The notes beneath the pieces are model-generated. The model did not search any database. It was not told the DNA's origin and saw nothing but the letters and a program-made list of their open reading frames with translations. Shown one piece after another: positions 1-6,750 of a stretch of 19,321 nt of DNA (position 1 is its first letter; every line of letters begins with the position of its first letter). This stretch comes from SVTX01 sp045132775 (GTDB lineage Bacteria > Bacillota > Clostridia > Oscillospirales > CAG-272), in NCBI GenBank assembly GCA_045132775.1, contig JBGUSX010000021.1:1-19321 (forward strand), written 5' to 3'. A program made the translations under genes and the position numbers.

Positions 1-31
1 GTTTGCGAGCTTCTTGTGCTATAATATTCAT
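1..31 (-). CDS. Possible leftward gene start, cut by window edge
   Basis: On the minus strand an ATG at 29-31 opens a frame that runs off the window edge and begins MNIIAQEARK. It is preceded by a GAAAGGA ribosome-site-like sequence about 8 to 9 bases upstream and, further up, by an extended -10 box (TGGTATAAT, 76-84). Only ten codons are visible, so no product can be assigned. The arrangement would make the 32-166 region a divergent promoter region shared with rplU. It may also be a chance start codon. Confidence 0.4.
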   Translation of the reverse strand, partial: MNIIAQEARK

Positions 32-75
32 GGGAAGTTCCTTTCTGATACGGTAATGTTTGTTGTGGTGACTAC

Positions 76-84
76 ATTATACCA
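76..84 (-). promoter_or_regulatory. Extended -10 promoter, leftward
   Basis: Read leftward the sequence is TGGTATAAT: a perfect TATAAT with the TGn extension. The hexamer 17 bp further upstream is TAGGAA, a poor -35, which extended -10 promoters tolerate. It would drive the partial frame at 1-31. Confidence 0.45.
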
Positions 85-166
85 TATCTTTAATGAACTT
101 CCTATTCTTTTTGGTTCATATCATTTTAACACATACAAAAAACATAAAATAATTTTCAAAAAAGTA

Positions 167-195
167 TTGACAAACAGTGTTTTGAGTGTTATAAT
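167..195 (+). promoter_or_regulatory. Promoter of rplU-prp-rpmA
   Basis: TTGACA at 167-172 and TATAAT at 190-195 are separated by exactly 17 bp, a perfect housekeeping sigma-A promoter. Transcription should start near 202, leaving a leader of about 80 nucleotides before rplU. Confidence 0.9.
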
Positions 196-201
196 AATAT
201 G

Positions 202-280
202 CCGCATAAAAATGGCTCTTTTAAGTGCGCCTAAAAACGCCGCCATCATAGCGAGACTTAATGAAAGAGAGGTGCTTTTC
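202..280 (+). promoter_or_regulatory. Structured rplU leader, candidate L21 autoregulatory RNA
   Basis: The 5' leader of the L21 operon can fold into a long stem: CTCTTTTAAGT (216-226) pairs with ACTTA (256-260) and AAAGAG (264-269) around a three-base bulge. The 3' arm overlaps the start of the rplU ribosome site (GAGAGGTG, 267-274), so folding could limit translation. L21 leaders are known in Firmicutes as ribosomal-protein autoregulatory elements. The match to that family is inferred from position and structure, not from a model search. Confidence 0.5.
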
Positions 281-592
281 GTGTTTGCAATAATCGAAAC
301 CGGCGGAAAGCAGTACAAGGTAACGGAGCAGGATATTATCTTCGTTGAGAAGCTTGACTGCGAAGAGGGCAGCGAGGTTGTTTTTGACAAGGTAGTTGCT
401 GTTTCCACAGAGGCAGGCTTTAAGGCAGGTACACCTGTTGTTGACGGTGCAGTTGTTAAGGGTACTGTTGTAAAGAACGGTAAGGGCAAGAAGATCTATG
501 TTCTTAAATACAAGTCCAAGAAGGACTCCAAGAAGAAGATCGGTCACAGACAGCCTTATACCAAGGTTCAGATCACATCCATCGTTGGCTGA
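281..592 (+). CDS. rplU: 50S ribosomal protein L21
   Basis: L21 binds 23S rRNA in the large subunit. The 103-residue product has the normal family length and opens with the diagnostic MFAIIETGGKQYKV, followed by a basic C-terminal half (KYKSKKDSKKKIGHRQPYT). An open frame extends upstream to position 14, but that part crosses the promoter. The start is the GTG at 281, which carries the AGAGAGGTG ribosome site and gives the conserved N-terminus. It is first in the operon rplU-prp-rpmA, the standard Firmicute order, and may be autoregulated through the folded leader at 202-280. Confidence 0.97.
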   Translation: MFAIIETGGKQYKVTEQDIIFVEKLDCEEGSEVVFDKVVAVSTEAGFKAGTPVVDGAVVKGTVVKNGKGKKIYVLKYKSKKDSKKKIGHRQPYTKVQITSIVG

Positions 593-597
593 TCGCT

Positions 598-960
598 ATG
601 ACGAAAATAGTTTTTTTCCGTAGCGGCGGTGTCTTTTACGGATTTGAGGAGCAGGGACATACGGGATTTGGTACCGAGGGAGACGATGTTCTCTGTGCGG
701 CACTTTCCGCTATGACGATGCTGATAATCAACACCGTAGAAGTGGCGTATGCTTCCTCTGTCGACTATGAGATCGATGAGGAAACTACAAACATCCGAGT
801 AAGATCAAAGGCGGCGCTTCCCGAATATGAGGATGACGAGCTTAAGAGATATGCGGTATCGGGAATCTTCCTTGCATACTACAAGCAGATCGAGGATCTT
901 ATCGAGGAGTATTACGATTTCCTTGATGTATCCATCGAGGACAGACCTTACGAAGATTGA
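598..960 (+). CDS. prp: Ribosomal-processing cysteine protease Prp
   Basis: Prp (YsxB family) removes the N-terminal extension of ribosomal protein L27 in Firmicutes and relatives. The 120-residue product has family length and the catalytic pair in the expected setting: His21 in GHTGFG and Cys33 in GDDVLCAALS, twelve residues apart as in the characterised Staphylococcus enzyme. The C-terminal part is acidic (EDLIEEYYDFLD). The start lies 5 bases after the rplU stop without a strong ribosome site, so translational coupling is likely. It sits between L21 and its substrate L27, the usual arrangement, and the substrate next door carries the matching cleavage motif. Confidence 0.95.
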   Translation: MTKIVFFRSGGVFYGFEEQGHTGFGTEGDDVLCAALSAMTMLIINTVEVAYASSVDYEIDEETTNIRVRSKAALPEYEDDELKRYAVSGIFLAYYKQIEDLIEEYYDFLDVSIEDRPYED

Positions 961-999
961 GGTCGACAACTTACACACACATAACAGGAGGTAAAGATA

Positions 1000-1278
1000 A
1001 TGGTAAAGCTTAGTTTACAGTTCTTTGCTCATAAGAAAGGTGTCGGTTCTACAAAGAACGGCCGTGACAGTGAATCCAAGCGCCTTGGCGTTAAGAGAGC
1101 TGACGGTCAGGTAGTTCTCGCCGGCAACATCCTCGTAAGACAGAGAGGAACGGCTATCCATCCCGGTAACAACGTTGGTATCGGTAAGGATGACACACTC
1201 TTCGCTCTTATCGACGGAAAGGTAAAATTTGAGCATAAGGCAGGCGGAAAGAAGCAGGTTAGCGTATACGCTGACTAA
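1000..1278 (+). CDS. rpmA: 50S ribosomal protein L27 with cleavable N-terminal extension
   Basis: L27 reaches toward the peptidyl transferase centre of the large subunit. The 92-residue product begins MVKLSLQFFAHKKGVGS, containing the nine-residue extension (MVKLSLQFF) that Prp removes before the Ala in Firmicutes. The mature body (STKNGRDSESKRLGVKRADGQ) is strongly conserved. A full AGGAGGT ribosome site lies at 986-992. It is the last gene of the operon, followed at once by a strong terminator. The extension on the substrate and the protease upstream agree, so the processing system appears intact. Confidence 0.98.
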   Translation: MVKLSLQFFAHKKGVGSTKNGRDSESKRLGVKRADGQVVLAGNILVRQRGTAIHPGNNVGIGKDDTLFALIDGKVKFEHKAGGKKQVSVYAD

Positions 1279-1293
1279 TTCTTTCGAGAAGCA

Positions 1294-1330
1294 ATAGATA
1301 AGGGGTGCGGAACACGCACCCCTTATCTAT
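1294..1330 (+). terminator. Terminator of rplU-prp-rpmA
   Basis: ATAGATAAGGGGTGCG (1294-1309) and its exact complement (1315-1330) form a 16-bp stem with a GAACA loop, 15 bases after the rpmA stop. The T-run is weak (TTGTT), but the stem is very stable. Confidence 0.85.
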
Positions 1331-1339
1331 TTGTTCGCA

Positions 1340-1452
1340 ACCTTTGAATTTTGCTGTATGCTGCGTTGTTCCTCAAAAGCGGCTCGACGTAGGAAACTAC
1401 GCCTTCGCCTTGCTTTTTCCGGTACGCCTTGCCTACAACAAAATTAAAAGGT
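1340..1452 (+). repeat. Dispersed palindromic repeat, copy 1
   Basis: This 113-bp element shares its core with two copies near 15.5-15.8 kb: a GTTG(C/T)TCCTC box, CTCGACGTAGGAAACTACG (an internal hairpin CGTAG-GAAA-CTACG) and GCCTTCGC...CGCCTTGCCTAC. Its ends are ACCTTTGAATTTTG (1340-1353) and CAAAATTAAAAGGT (1439-1452), complementary at 13 of 14 positions. The preceding TTGTTCGC(A/G)ACC is also shared with copy 2. It lies directly after the rpmA terminator. A short open frame crossing it has no independent coding support. Confidence 0.85.
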
Positions 1453-1512
1453 CTACTTATTGGAATAATAAGCATTTTGTGGTGAAGTGCTTTGCGCAAA
1501 ACGTAATATATC

Positions 1513-1541
1513 TTGATTTTTTGTGATTTAAGTGTTATAAT
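1513..1541 (+). promoter_or_regulatory. Promoter of pseudouridine synthase gene
   Basis: TTGATT (1513-1518) and TATAAT (1536-1541) have 17-bp spacing, 34 bases upstream of the GTG start at 1576. Confidence 0.75.
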
Positions 1542-1575
1542 GATAAAGCAATGATCATAAACGTGGAGATTTGAT

Positions 1576-2250
1576 GTGAAAATCCTTTTTGAAGATAGAT
1601 ATTTGCTCGTTTGCGAGAAGCCTGTGGGTGTCGAGTCGCAGGTAAGCAGCAGTGGGAAAGAAAATATGATAACGCTTCTGTCGCGCTACAGGGTACAGAA
1701 GGGCGAGGACGCGTACGTGGGGCTCGTTCACCGTCTTGACACTATGACGGGCGGAGCGATGATATATTCAAAGCGCGAGGACATGACGGGCAAGCTTTCA
1801 GCTCTCGTTCAGTCCGGAGACTACAAAAAGACTTATCTCGCGGTCATACACGGTGCACCTGAGGAAAAAGAGGGTGAGATGCGCGATCTGCTTTATCACG
1901 ACAAGCAGAAAAACAAGTCCTTTGTCGTTGCAAAAAAACGCGCGGGAGTCAAGGAAGCGTTGGCGAATTACCGTCTGCTTGAAAGCGTTACGCGCGAGGA
2001 TGGAGAGATAATGTCACTTGTCGAGGTAGAGCTTATCACGGGAAGGACACATCAGATAAGAGTGCAGTTTGCATCACGTAAAATGCCGCTCGTCGGTGAC
2101 GGTAAATACGGTAGTAGAGACAACAAGGCGACCTGCGCGCTTTGGTCACATAAGGTTGAGTTTGTCCATCCCGTGACTAAAAAGAAGATTTCAGCTGAGA
2201 GCAGTCCTGCTGATATTTATCCTTGGAACATATTTGACATAGAAAAATGA
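1576..2250 (+). CDS. RluA-family pseudouridine synthase
   Basis: The enzyme isomerises uridine to pseudouridine in rRNA or tRNA. The 224-residue product carries the family motif HRLDTMTGGAMIYSK with the catalytic Asp55 and the C-terminal GRTHQIRVQF motif. It opens directly with the catalytic-fold sequence (ILFEDRYLLVCEKP) and lacks the S4 RNA-binding domain found in RluD, so it is a short single-domain member. Its exact target base cannot be told from sequence. The GTG start at 1576 is chosen because GTGGAG lies 7 bases upstream. The Thr-Gly-Gly after HRLD replaces the more usual Thr-Ser-Gly. The gene is monocistronic, with its own promoter, and its stop codon lies inside the following terminator stem. 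Confidence 0.92.
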   Translation: MKILFEDRYLLVCEKPVGVESQVSSSGKENMITLLSRYRVQKGEDAYVGLVHRLDTMTGGAMIYSKREDMTGKLSALVQSGDYKKTYLAVIHGAPEEKEGEMRDLLYHDKQKNKSFVVAKKRAGVKEALANYRLLESVTREDGEIMSLVEVELITGRTHQIRVQFASRKMPLVGDGKYGSRDNKATCALWSHKVEFVHPVTKKKISAESSPADIYPWNIFDIEK

Positions 2251-2269
2251 GCGACTCGGTCGCTCATTT
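2245..2269 (+). terminator. Terminator hairpin of the pseudouridine synthase gene
   Basis: AAATGAGCGAC (2245-2255) pairs perfectly with 2259-2269 around a TCG loop. The left arm contains the stop codon TGA (2248-2250). There is only a short T-run, so termination efficiency is uncertain. Confidence 0.65.
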
Positions 2270-2270
2270 C

Positions 2271-2381
2271 AGCGTGTCGAGAAAGTCTCGACACGCTGGC
2301 AGAGGTTGAAAAAGGTAGGTAGATTTTTCGTTTTTGCATTCGTCGGCGTACAGGGGTACGCCAGAGTGCAAAAACGAAAAA
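2271..2381. repeat. Two further perfect hairpins between convergent genes
   Basis: AGCGTGTCGAGA (2271-2282) and its complement (2286-2297) form a 12-bp stem with a 3-base loop. TTTTTCGTTTTTGCA (2324-2338) pairs with 2367-2381 over 15 bp and encloses a second stem, GGCGTAC (2345-2351) with GTACGCC (2356-2362). Neither is needed to end the flanking genes. They look like intergenic palindromic repeat units of the kind common in gut Clostridia. Confidence 0.75.
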
Positions 2382-2390
2382 AGCAAGAAA

Positions 2391-2421
2391 GTACAAGGCA
2401 TTCTCGATGAATGCCTTGTAC
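2391..2421 (-). terminator. Terminator of the CwlD-like amidase gene (leftward)
   Basis: GTACAAGGCATTC (2391-2403) is a 13-bp perfect inverted repeat with 2409-2421 and a 5-base loop. Read leftward it is followed by TTTCTTGCTTTTTTCG, a good intrinsic terminator tail. Confidence 0.8.
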
Positions 2422-2467
2422 GAATGTATTTTCATTAGATTCATTATACAACAGAATAAGGAAAATG

Positions 2468-3211
2468 TCAAGAGTCGGCGGAGCTTTCGTTTAAAAATCC
2501 CATCACTGAGCAAAAAATAACGAATGCGACCTTTTGTCTGTATTCCTCGGTCTCAAATCTTTCAGCATCAGTCGGATTTGAAAGGAAACCGCACTCTATA
2601 AGCACTGCGGGACACTTCGCGTTGTAAAGTAGATTTATGCTACTTGTGGCGCGGGTGATTTTACGATTATTATCGGGTTGAAGCAGATTTCGGTTCTCCT
2701 CGCGTATTCTTTCGGCGAGCTTCTCGGAAAGAAGATGATTTGGAGAGTACCACACCTGCATCCCAGAGTATTTCGGATCGGTAAAGGAATTCATGTGGAT
2801 GCTGATGAAAATGGCATCGGGTGTTGTGTCTGCGATTGCAAGTCTTGCGGCGAGGTCGAGCTTTTTCTTTCTGCCGTGAAAATCCACGTTTCTGTCGTAC
2901 AATAGCTTATCCTCCTCGCGCGTCATAACGACGTTTATTCCGCTTGCCCTCAGCATATCGCAAAGCTTTTTGGAAATATCGAGATTTACGTTTTTTTCAA
3001 CCAGTCCCGACAAGCTTGATGTTCCACCGTCCTCACCTCCGTGACCTGCATCGATTATTACTGTTTTGAATTGCGGTGAGGATGCCGCAGCATCGGTTGC
3101 AAGCGTGTGCGAGGGAATATAGAGAGCACCGAGCGCGTATGCCAGGGCGCATACACAGAGCGAAGAGACAACGAGAAAGAGAGCAAATATGATATACGTA
3201 CGTTTTTTCAA
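2468..3211 (-). CDS. cwlD: N-acetylmuramoyl-L-alanine amidase, CwlD-like
   Basis: This is a zinc amidase (Amidase_3) that cleaves stem peptides from muramic acid; CwlD works with PdaA to make muramic-delta-lactam in the spore cortex. Residues 6-30 are a hydrophobic signal or membrane anchor. The catalytic domain begins at VIIDAGHGGEDGG with zinc ligand His57, then Glu72 in GLVEKN, ISIHMNS, and ECGFLSNPTDAERF near the end. At 247 residues with one catalytic domain and no SPOR or SH3 domain it has CwlD size. The only possible start is TTG at 3209-3211, because an in-frame stop lies two codons upstream; a GAAAGGT ribosome site lies about 10 bases before it. A CwlD role would imply sporulation ability; a vegetative autolysin is the alternative. 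Confidence 0.85.
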   Translation of the reverse strand: MKKRTYIIFALFLVVSSLCVCALAYALGALYIPSHTLATDAAASSPQFKTVIIDAGHGGEDGGTSSLSGLVEKNVNLDISKKLCDMLRASGINVVMTREEDKLLYDRNVDFHGRKKKLDLAARLAIADTTPDAIFISIHMNSFTDPKYSGMQVWYSPNHLLSEKLAERIREENRNLLQPDNNRKITRATSSINLLYNAKCPAVLIECGFLSNPTDAERFETEEYRQKVAFVIFCSVMGFLNESSADS

Positions 3212-3331
3212 GGGTTATTTTACCTTTCATTTGAGAATTAGAACTTATTTGTGCAAAAAACCAATTGATCGGGGGCAATTAAAAACAATTCATAGCATAA
3301 CGACAAATTTTGGTAATTTCACTTTCTACGC

Positions 3332-3360
3332 TTGACAAGAAAAAATATTTATAGTATAAT
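3332..3360 (+). promoter_or_regulatory. Promoter of glyA-guaB
   Basis: A perfect TTGACA (3332-3337) and TATAAT (3355-3360) are spaced by 17 bp. The leader to glyA is about 67 nucleotides and shows no convincing aptamer. Confidence 0.88.
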
Positions 3361-3433
3361 AATTTTTAATAATATTTTTTTCGGGGACACCCGAAAATTC
3401 GCACTCTAATTTAAAAAAGAAAGGGACACCGAG

Positions 3434-4672
3434 ATGAATTTTTTTGATGAGCTTGTAAACTACGACAAAGAGGTGTATGACGCTTGTAACCTTGAGCTTG
3501 AGCGTCAGCAGCACAACATTGAGCTTATTGCTTCGGAGAACATTGTTTCAAAAGCAGTGCTTTTGGCTGCCGGAACGGTTCTTACGAATAAGTATGCCGA
3601 GGGATTTCCCGGTAAGCGTTACTACGGTGGATGTCAGTGCGTAGATGTCGTTGAGGATATCGCGCGCGAGCGTGCAAAAAAGCTTTTCGGAGCTGAGCAT
3701 GCAAACGTCCAGCCCCATAGCGGCGCTTCTGCGAATCTCGCGGTATTTTTTGCGCTTCTTGAGCCCGGTGATACCGTAATGGGACTCAATCTTGCACACG
3801 GTGGACATCTCTCGCATGGCTCTCCTGTAAACATCTCGGGTAAATACTTCAATATAGTACCTTACAGCGTATCCGACGAGACTGAAATGCTCGACTATGA
3901 TGCCATCAGAGCAACTGCTCTTGAGTGCAAGCCCAAGATGATAATCGCAGGTGCGAGCGCATATTCGAGAACCATTGATTTTGAGAAGATCGGTAAGATC
4001 TGTCGGGAAGTCGGCGCATACTTTATGGTGGATATGGCTCACATTGCGGGACTTGTTGCCGCAGGACTTCACCCGTCTCCCGTGCCGTATGCCGACGTTG
4101 TAACTACCACCACTCACAAGACGCTCCGCGGTCCCCGTGGCGGTATGATCCTTTGCCGTGAGGAGCTTGCAAAGCAGATCGACAAGGCTGTTTTCCCTGG
4201 AACGCAGGGAGGACCTCTTATGCACATCATCGCCGCAAAGGCGGTGGCTCTCGGCGAGGCTCTTACCCCTGAATTCAAGGAATATCAGCAGAATATCGTC
4301 AATAATGCAAAGGTACTTTGTGAGGCACTCAAGGAAGAGGGCTTCAGCATAGTTTCGGGTGATACTGACAATCACCTTATGCTCATTGACCTCCGCCCGT
4401 TTGGTGTAACCGGTAAGGAGATGGAGCACCGTCTTGACGAGGTACACATTACAGTCAACAAGAACGCGATCCCCAACGACCCCGAAAAGCCGTTTGTTAC
4501 AAGCGGTATCAGAGTCGGAACTCCTGCTGTCACCTCGCGAGGCTTTGGAGTAGAGGAAATGAAGATGATCGCAAAATGGATGAAGCTTGTTGCGACCGAC
4601 TTTGAAGCAAATAAGGAAAAGATAACCGCAGAGGTAATTGCACTCTGTGAGAAACACCCCATATACAACTGA
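3434..4672 (+). CDS. glyA: Serine hydroxymethyltransferase
   Basis: This PLP enzyme interconverts serine and glycine and loads one-carbon units on tetrahydrofolate, feeding purine, thymidylate and methionine synthesis. The 412-residue product has the family length. It contains ELIASENIVS near the start, the tetrahydrofolate/PLP region YAEGFPGKRYYGGCQ, HSGASAN, VDMAHIAGLVAAG, and the PLP lysine Lys229 in TTTTHKTLRGPRGG. A purine-rich AAAGAAAGGG precedes the ATG. It is followed after 40 bases by guaB, probably as an operon linking one-carbon supply to purine synthesis. Everything expected is intact. Confidence 0.98.
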   Translation: MNFFDELVNYDKEVYDACNLELERQQHNIELIASENIVSKAVLLAAGTVLTNKYAEGFPGKRYYGGCQCVDVVEDIARERAKKLFGAEHANVQPHSGASANLAVFFALLEPGDTVMGLNLAHGGHLSHGSPVNISGKYFNIVPYSVSDETEMLDYDAIRATALECKPKMIIAGASAYSRTIDFEKIGKICREVGAYFMVDMAHIAGLVAAGLHPSPVPYADVVTTTTHKTLRGPRGGMILCREELAKQIDKAVFPGTQGGPLMHIIAAKAVALGEALTPEFKEYQQNIVNNAKVLCEALKEEGFSIVSGDTDNHLMLIDLRPFGVTGKEMEHRLDEVHITVNKNAIPNDPEKPFVTSGIRVGTPAVTSRGFGVEEMKMIAKWMKLVATDFEANKEKITAEVIALCEKHPIYN

Positions 4673-4712
4673 TCATCTAAATTATATTCGTAAGAGAAGG
4701 AGAAAATGAAAA

Positions 4713-6215
4713 ATGGCAAAATTTATCAATGAACCCTCACATACGTTTAATGAGTATCTTCTTATCCCCGGCTACTCTTCAAGCGAGTGCGTGCCTGCGA
4801 ACGTCAGTCTTAAGACACCCCTTGTAAAGTTCAAGAAGGGTGAGACTCCCGCAATTACTATGAACATTCCCATGATCTCCGCAATTATGCAGGCAGTCTC
4901 GGGAGACAGACTCGCAGTAGCTCTTGCAAAAGAGGGCGGTGTGTCCTTTATATACGGCTCGCAGTCTATCGAGGATCAGGCGGCTATGGTAAAGAGAGCA
5001 AAGGATCACAAGGCAGGATTTGTTTCCAGCGATTCAAACGTGCGGCCCGATTCTACTCTCGCAGATGTTATAGAACTTAAGGAAAAAACGGGACATTCCA
5101 CCGTTGCCGTTACGGATGACGGAACAGCAGAAGGAAAGCTTCTCGGAATCGTAACGGGAAGAGACTACCGTGTCAGTCGCATGAGCGTTGATACCAAGGT
5201 CGAGACATTTATGACTCCTTTTGATAAGCTTGTCGTAGCAAAAGAAGGAACAACGCTTAAGGAAGCAAACGATATCATTTGGGATCACAAGCTCAACAGT
5301 CTTCCCATAATCGATGATGAGCAGAGACTCAGATATTTCGTTTTCCGCAAGGACTACACCTCACATAAAAACAATCCCAACGAGCTTCTCGACAAGGATA
5401 AGAGATACGTCGTAGGCGCGGGTATCAACACACGCGACTACGCAGAGAGAATTCCTGCGCTTGTTGAGGCAGGAGTTGACGTAGTATGTATCGACTCGTC
5501 CGAGGGCTTTTCCGAGTGGCAGCAGAGAACTATAGCTTGGGTGCGTGAGCGCTACGGCGACACTGTAAAGATCGGTGCGGGTAACGTTGTTGACGCTGCA
5601 GGCTTCAGATTTCTCGCCGACTGCGGTGCTGACTTTATCAAGGTCGGTATCGGCGGCGGTTCTATCTGTATCACCCGTGAGACCAAGGGTATCGGACGCG
5701 GACAGGCAACCGCTCTTATCGAGGTCTGTGCTGAAAGAGATAAATATTTCGAAGAGACGGGTGTTTACGTTCCCGTTTGCTCCGACGGCGGTATCGTTTA
5801 TGACCACCACATCACCCTCTCGCTCGCTATGGGTGCAGATTTCGTAATGCTCGGAAGATACTTTGCTCGCTTTGATGAGTCTCCCTCTAACAAGGTAAGC
5901 ATTGGCGGAACCTACTACAAGGAGTATTGGGGCGAGGGAAGCGCGCGCGCAAGAAACTGGCAGAGATACGATCTCGGAGGCGACAAGAAGCTTTCCTTTG
6001 AGGAGGGCGTTGATTCCTACGTTCCTTACGCAGGAAGCCTTAAGGACAACGTTGCTATGACTCTTGCAAAGGTCAAATCGACTATGTGCAACTGCGGAGC
6101 TTTGACTATTCCCGAGCTTCAGGAGAAGGCAACGCTAACTCTCGTATCCGCAACCAGTATCGTTGAGGGCGGTGCTCACGACGTTATTCAGAAGGATAAG
6201 ACTGCTATCAAATAA
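4713..6215 (+). CDS. guaB: Inosine-5'-monophosphate dehydrogenase
   Basis: This enzyme oxidises IMP to XMP with NAD+, the first committed step to GMP. The 500-residue product has the catalytic loop GIGGGSICITRE with catalytic Cys319, the IMP-phosphate region SDGGIVYD, MLGRYFARF, and the late motif FEEGVDSYVPYAG. A CBS-domain pair (about residues 100-225) interrupts the barrel, as is usual, including TVAVTDDGTAEGKLLGIVTGRD-like sequence. The ribosome site AAGGAG lies at 4697-4702, 10 bases before the ATG. An ATG at 4706 is out of frame. It follows glyA closely and ends at a strong bidirectional terminator. It belongs to the long variant common in Clostridia. Confidence 0.97.
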   Translation: MAKFINEPSHTFNEYLLIPGYSSSECVPANVSLKTPLVKFKKGETPAITMNIPMISAIMQAVSGDRLAVALAKEGGVSFIYGSQSIEDQAAMVKRAKDHKAGFVSSDSNVRPDSTLADVIELKEKTGHSTVAVTDDGTAEGKLLGIVTGRDYRVSRMSVDTKVETFMTPFDKLVVAKEGTTLKEANDIIWDHKLNSLPIIDDEQRLRYFVFRKDYTSHKNNPNELLDKDKRYVVGAGINTRDYAERIPALVEAGVDVVCIDSSEGFSEWQQRTIAWVRERYGDTVKIGAGNVVDAAGFRFLADCGADFIKVGIGGGSICITRETKGIGRGQATALIEVCAERDKYFEETGVYVPVCSDGGIVYDHHITLSLAMGADFVMLGRYFARFDESPSNKVSIGGTYYKEYWGEGSARARNWQRYDLGGDKKLSFEEGVDSYVPYAGSLKDNVAMTLAKVKSTMCNCGALTIPELQEKATLTLVSATSIVEGGAHDVIQKDKTAIK

Positions 6216-6219
6216 AATA

Positions 6220-6254
6220 AAAAAATCGGTGCGACGGTGTCGCACCGATTTTTT
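6220..6254. terminator. Bidirectional terminator between guaB and yccF
   Basis: AAAAAATCGGTGCGAC (6220-6235) and its exact complement (6239-6254) form a 16-bp stem with a GGT loop. It has A-runs and T-runs on both sides, so it can end both converging genes. Confidence 0.92.
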
Positions 6255-6258
6255 TTGA

Positions 6259-6615
6259 TCAGACTACCTTCGCTCCAAAGGGGAAGAATGCCAATTTTGT
6301 GATCTTAAAGCACTGTATTCCGCGAGGAATGCCGATGATAGTAATGCAATTGATAATACCGATAAGCAGATGCGCGATAGCAAGCTCCCAACCGAAGAAG
6401 ATCAACCAGAGGACGTTTGCTATGGGATGCTTTCCGTAATTCAGAACTACCTTTTTGCCGTATGGCATAGCCGATACTGTCGCAAGCTTGAAGCACTGAG
6501 TACCGAACGGTATTCCAACTATAGTGATGCAGAGAAGCACTCCGAGAATTCCCCACATAATAAACAGCCAAAGTCCGCCGAGTAAAAACCAGATAATATT
6601 AGATATGACCTTCAT
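6259..6615 (-). CDS. yccF: YccF-family inner membrane protein
   Basis: This is a small membrane protein of unknown biochemical role. The 118-residue product contains two related halves, each with a hydrophobic helix pair and the family signature: CITIVGIPFGTQCFKLA in the first and CITIIGIPRGIQCFKIT in the second. Four membrane segments are likely. The ATG has a full AGGAGGT ribosome site and its own perfect promoter (6644-6672), so it is monocistronic. The internal duplication is normal for the family. Confidence 0.92.
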   Translation of the reverse strand: MKVISNIIWFLLGGLWLFIMWGILGVLLCITIVGIPFGTQCFKLATVSAMPYGKKVVLNYGKHPIANVLWLIFFGWELAIAHLLIGIINCITIIGIPRGIQCFKITKLAFFPFGAKVV

Positions 6616-6643
6616 TTGAGACCTCCTTGTATTTTATAGTGTG

Positions 6644-6672
6644 ATTATATCATTGAAACGTGCTTTTGTCAA
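6644..6672 (-). promoter_or_regulatory. Promoter of yccF
   Basis: Read leftward: TTGACA (6667-6672), 17 bp, TATAAT (6644-6649). It lies back to back with the cyuA promoter; the two -35 boxes are 19 bp apart, so a regulator binding between them could affect both. Confidence 0.88.
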
Positions 6673-6691
6673 TTACCGAGATAAATATTTC

Positions 6692-6720
6692 TTGACAATT
6701 TCGTCGAATTTTAGTATAAT
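6692..6720 (+). promoter_or_regulatory. Promoter of cyuA operon
   Basis: TTGACA (6692-6697) and TATAAT (6715-6720) with 17-bp spacing. It leaves a leader of about 24 nucleotides to the ATG at 6751. Confidence 0.88.
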
Positions 6721-6750
6721 GTTCCTATAATCAAATTGACAGAGGTTGAA

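Noticed and set aside
1305..1526. 73-codon open frame across the first dispersed repeat
   Set aside because: It starts inside the terminator stem and has no ribosome site. Its similarity to a frame near 15.7 kb is explained by the shared repeat.
2217..2513. Open frames through the hairpin cluster between the pseudouridine synthase and amidase genes
   Set aside because: They translate palindromic DNA and run into both neighbouring genes; no coding signals.
3548..4657. 369-codon open frame antisense to glyA
   Set aside because: A shadow of the conserved glyA coding sequence, with no promoter or ribosome site and no recognisable protein pattern.
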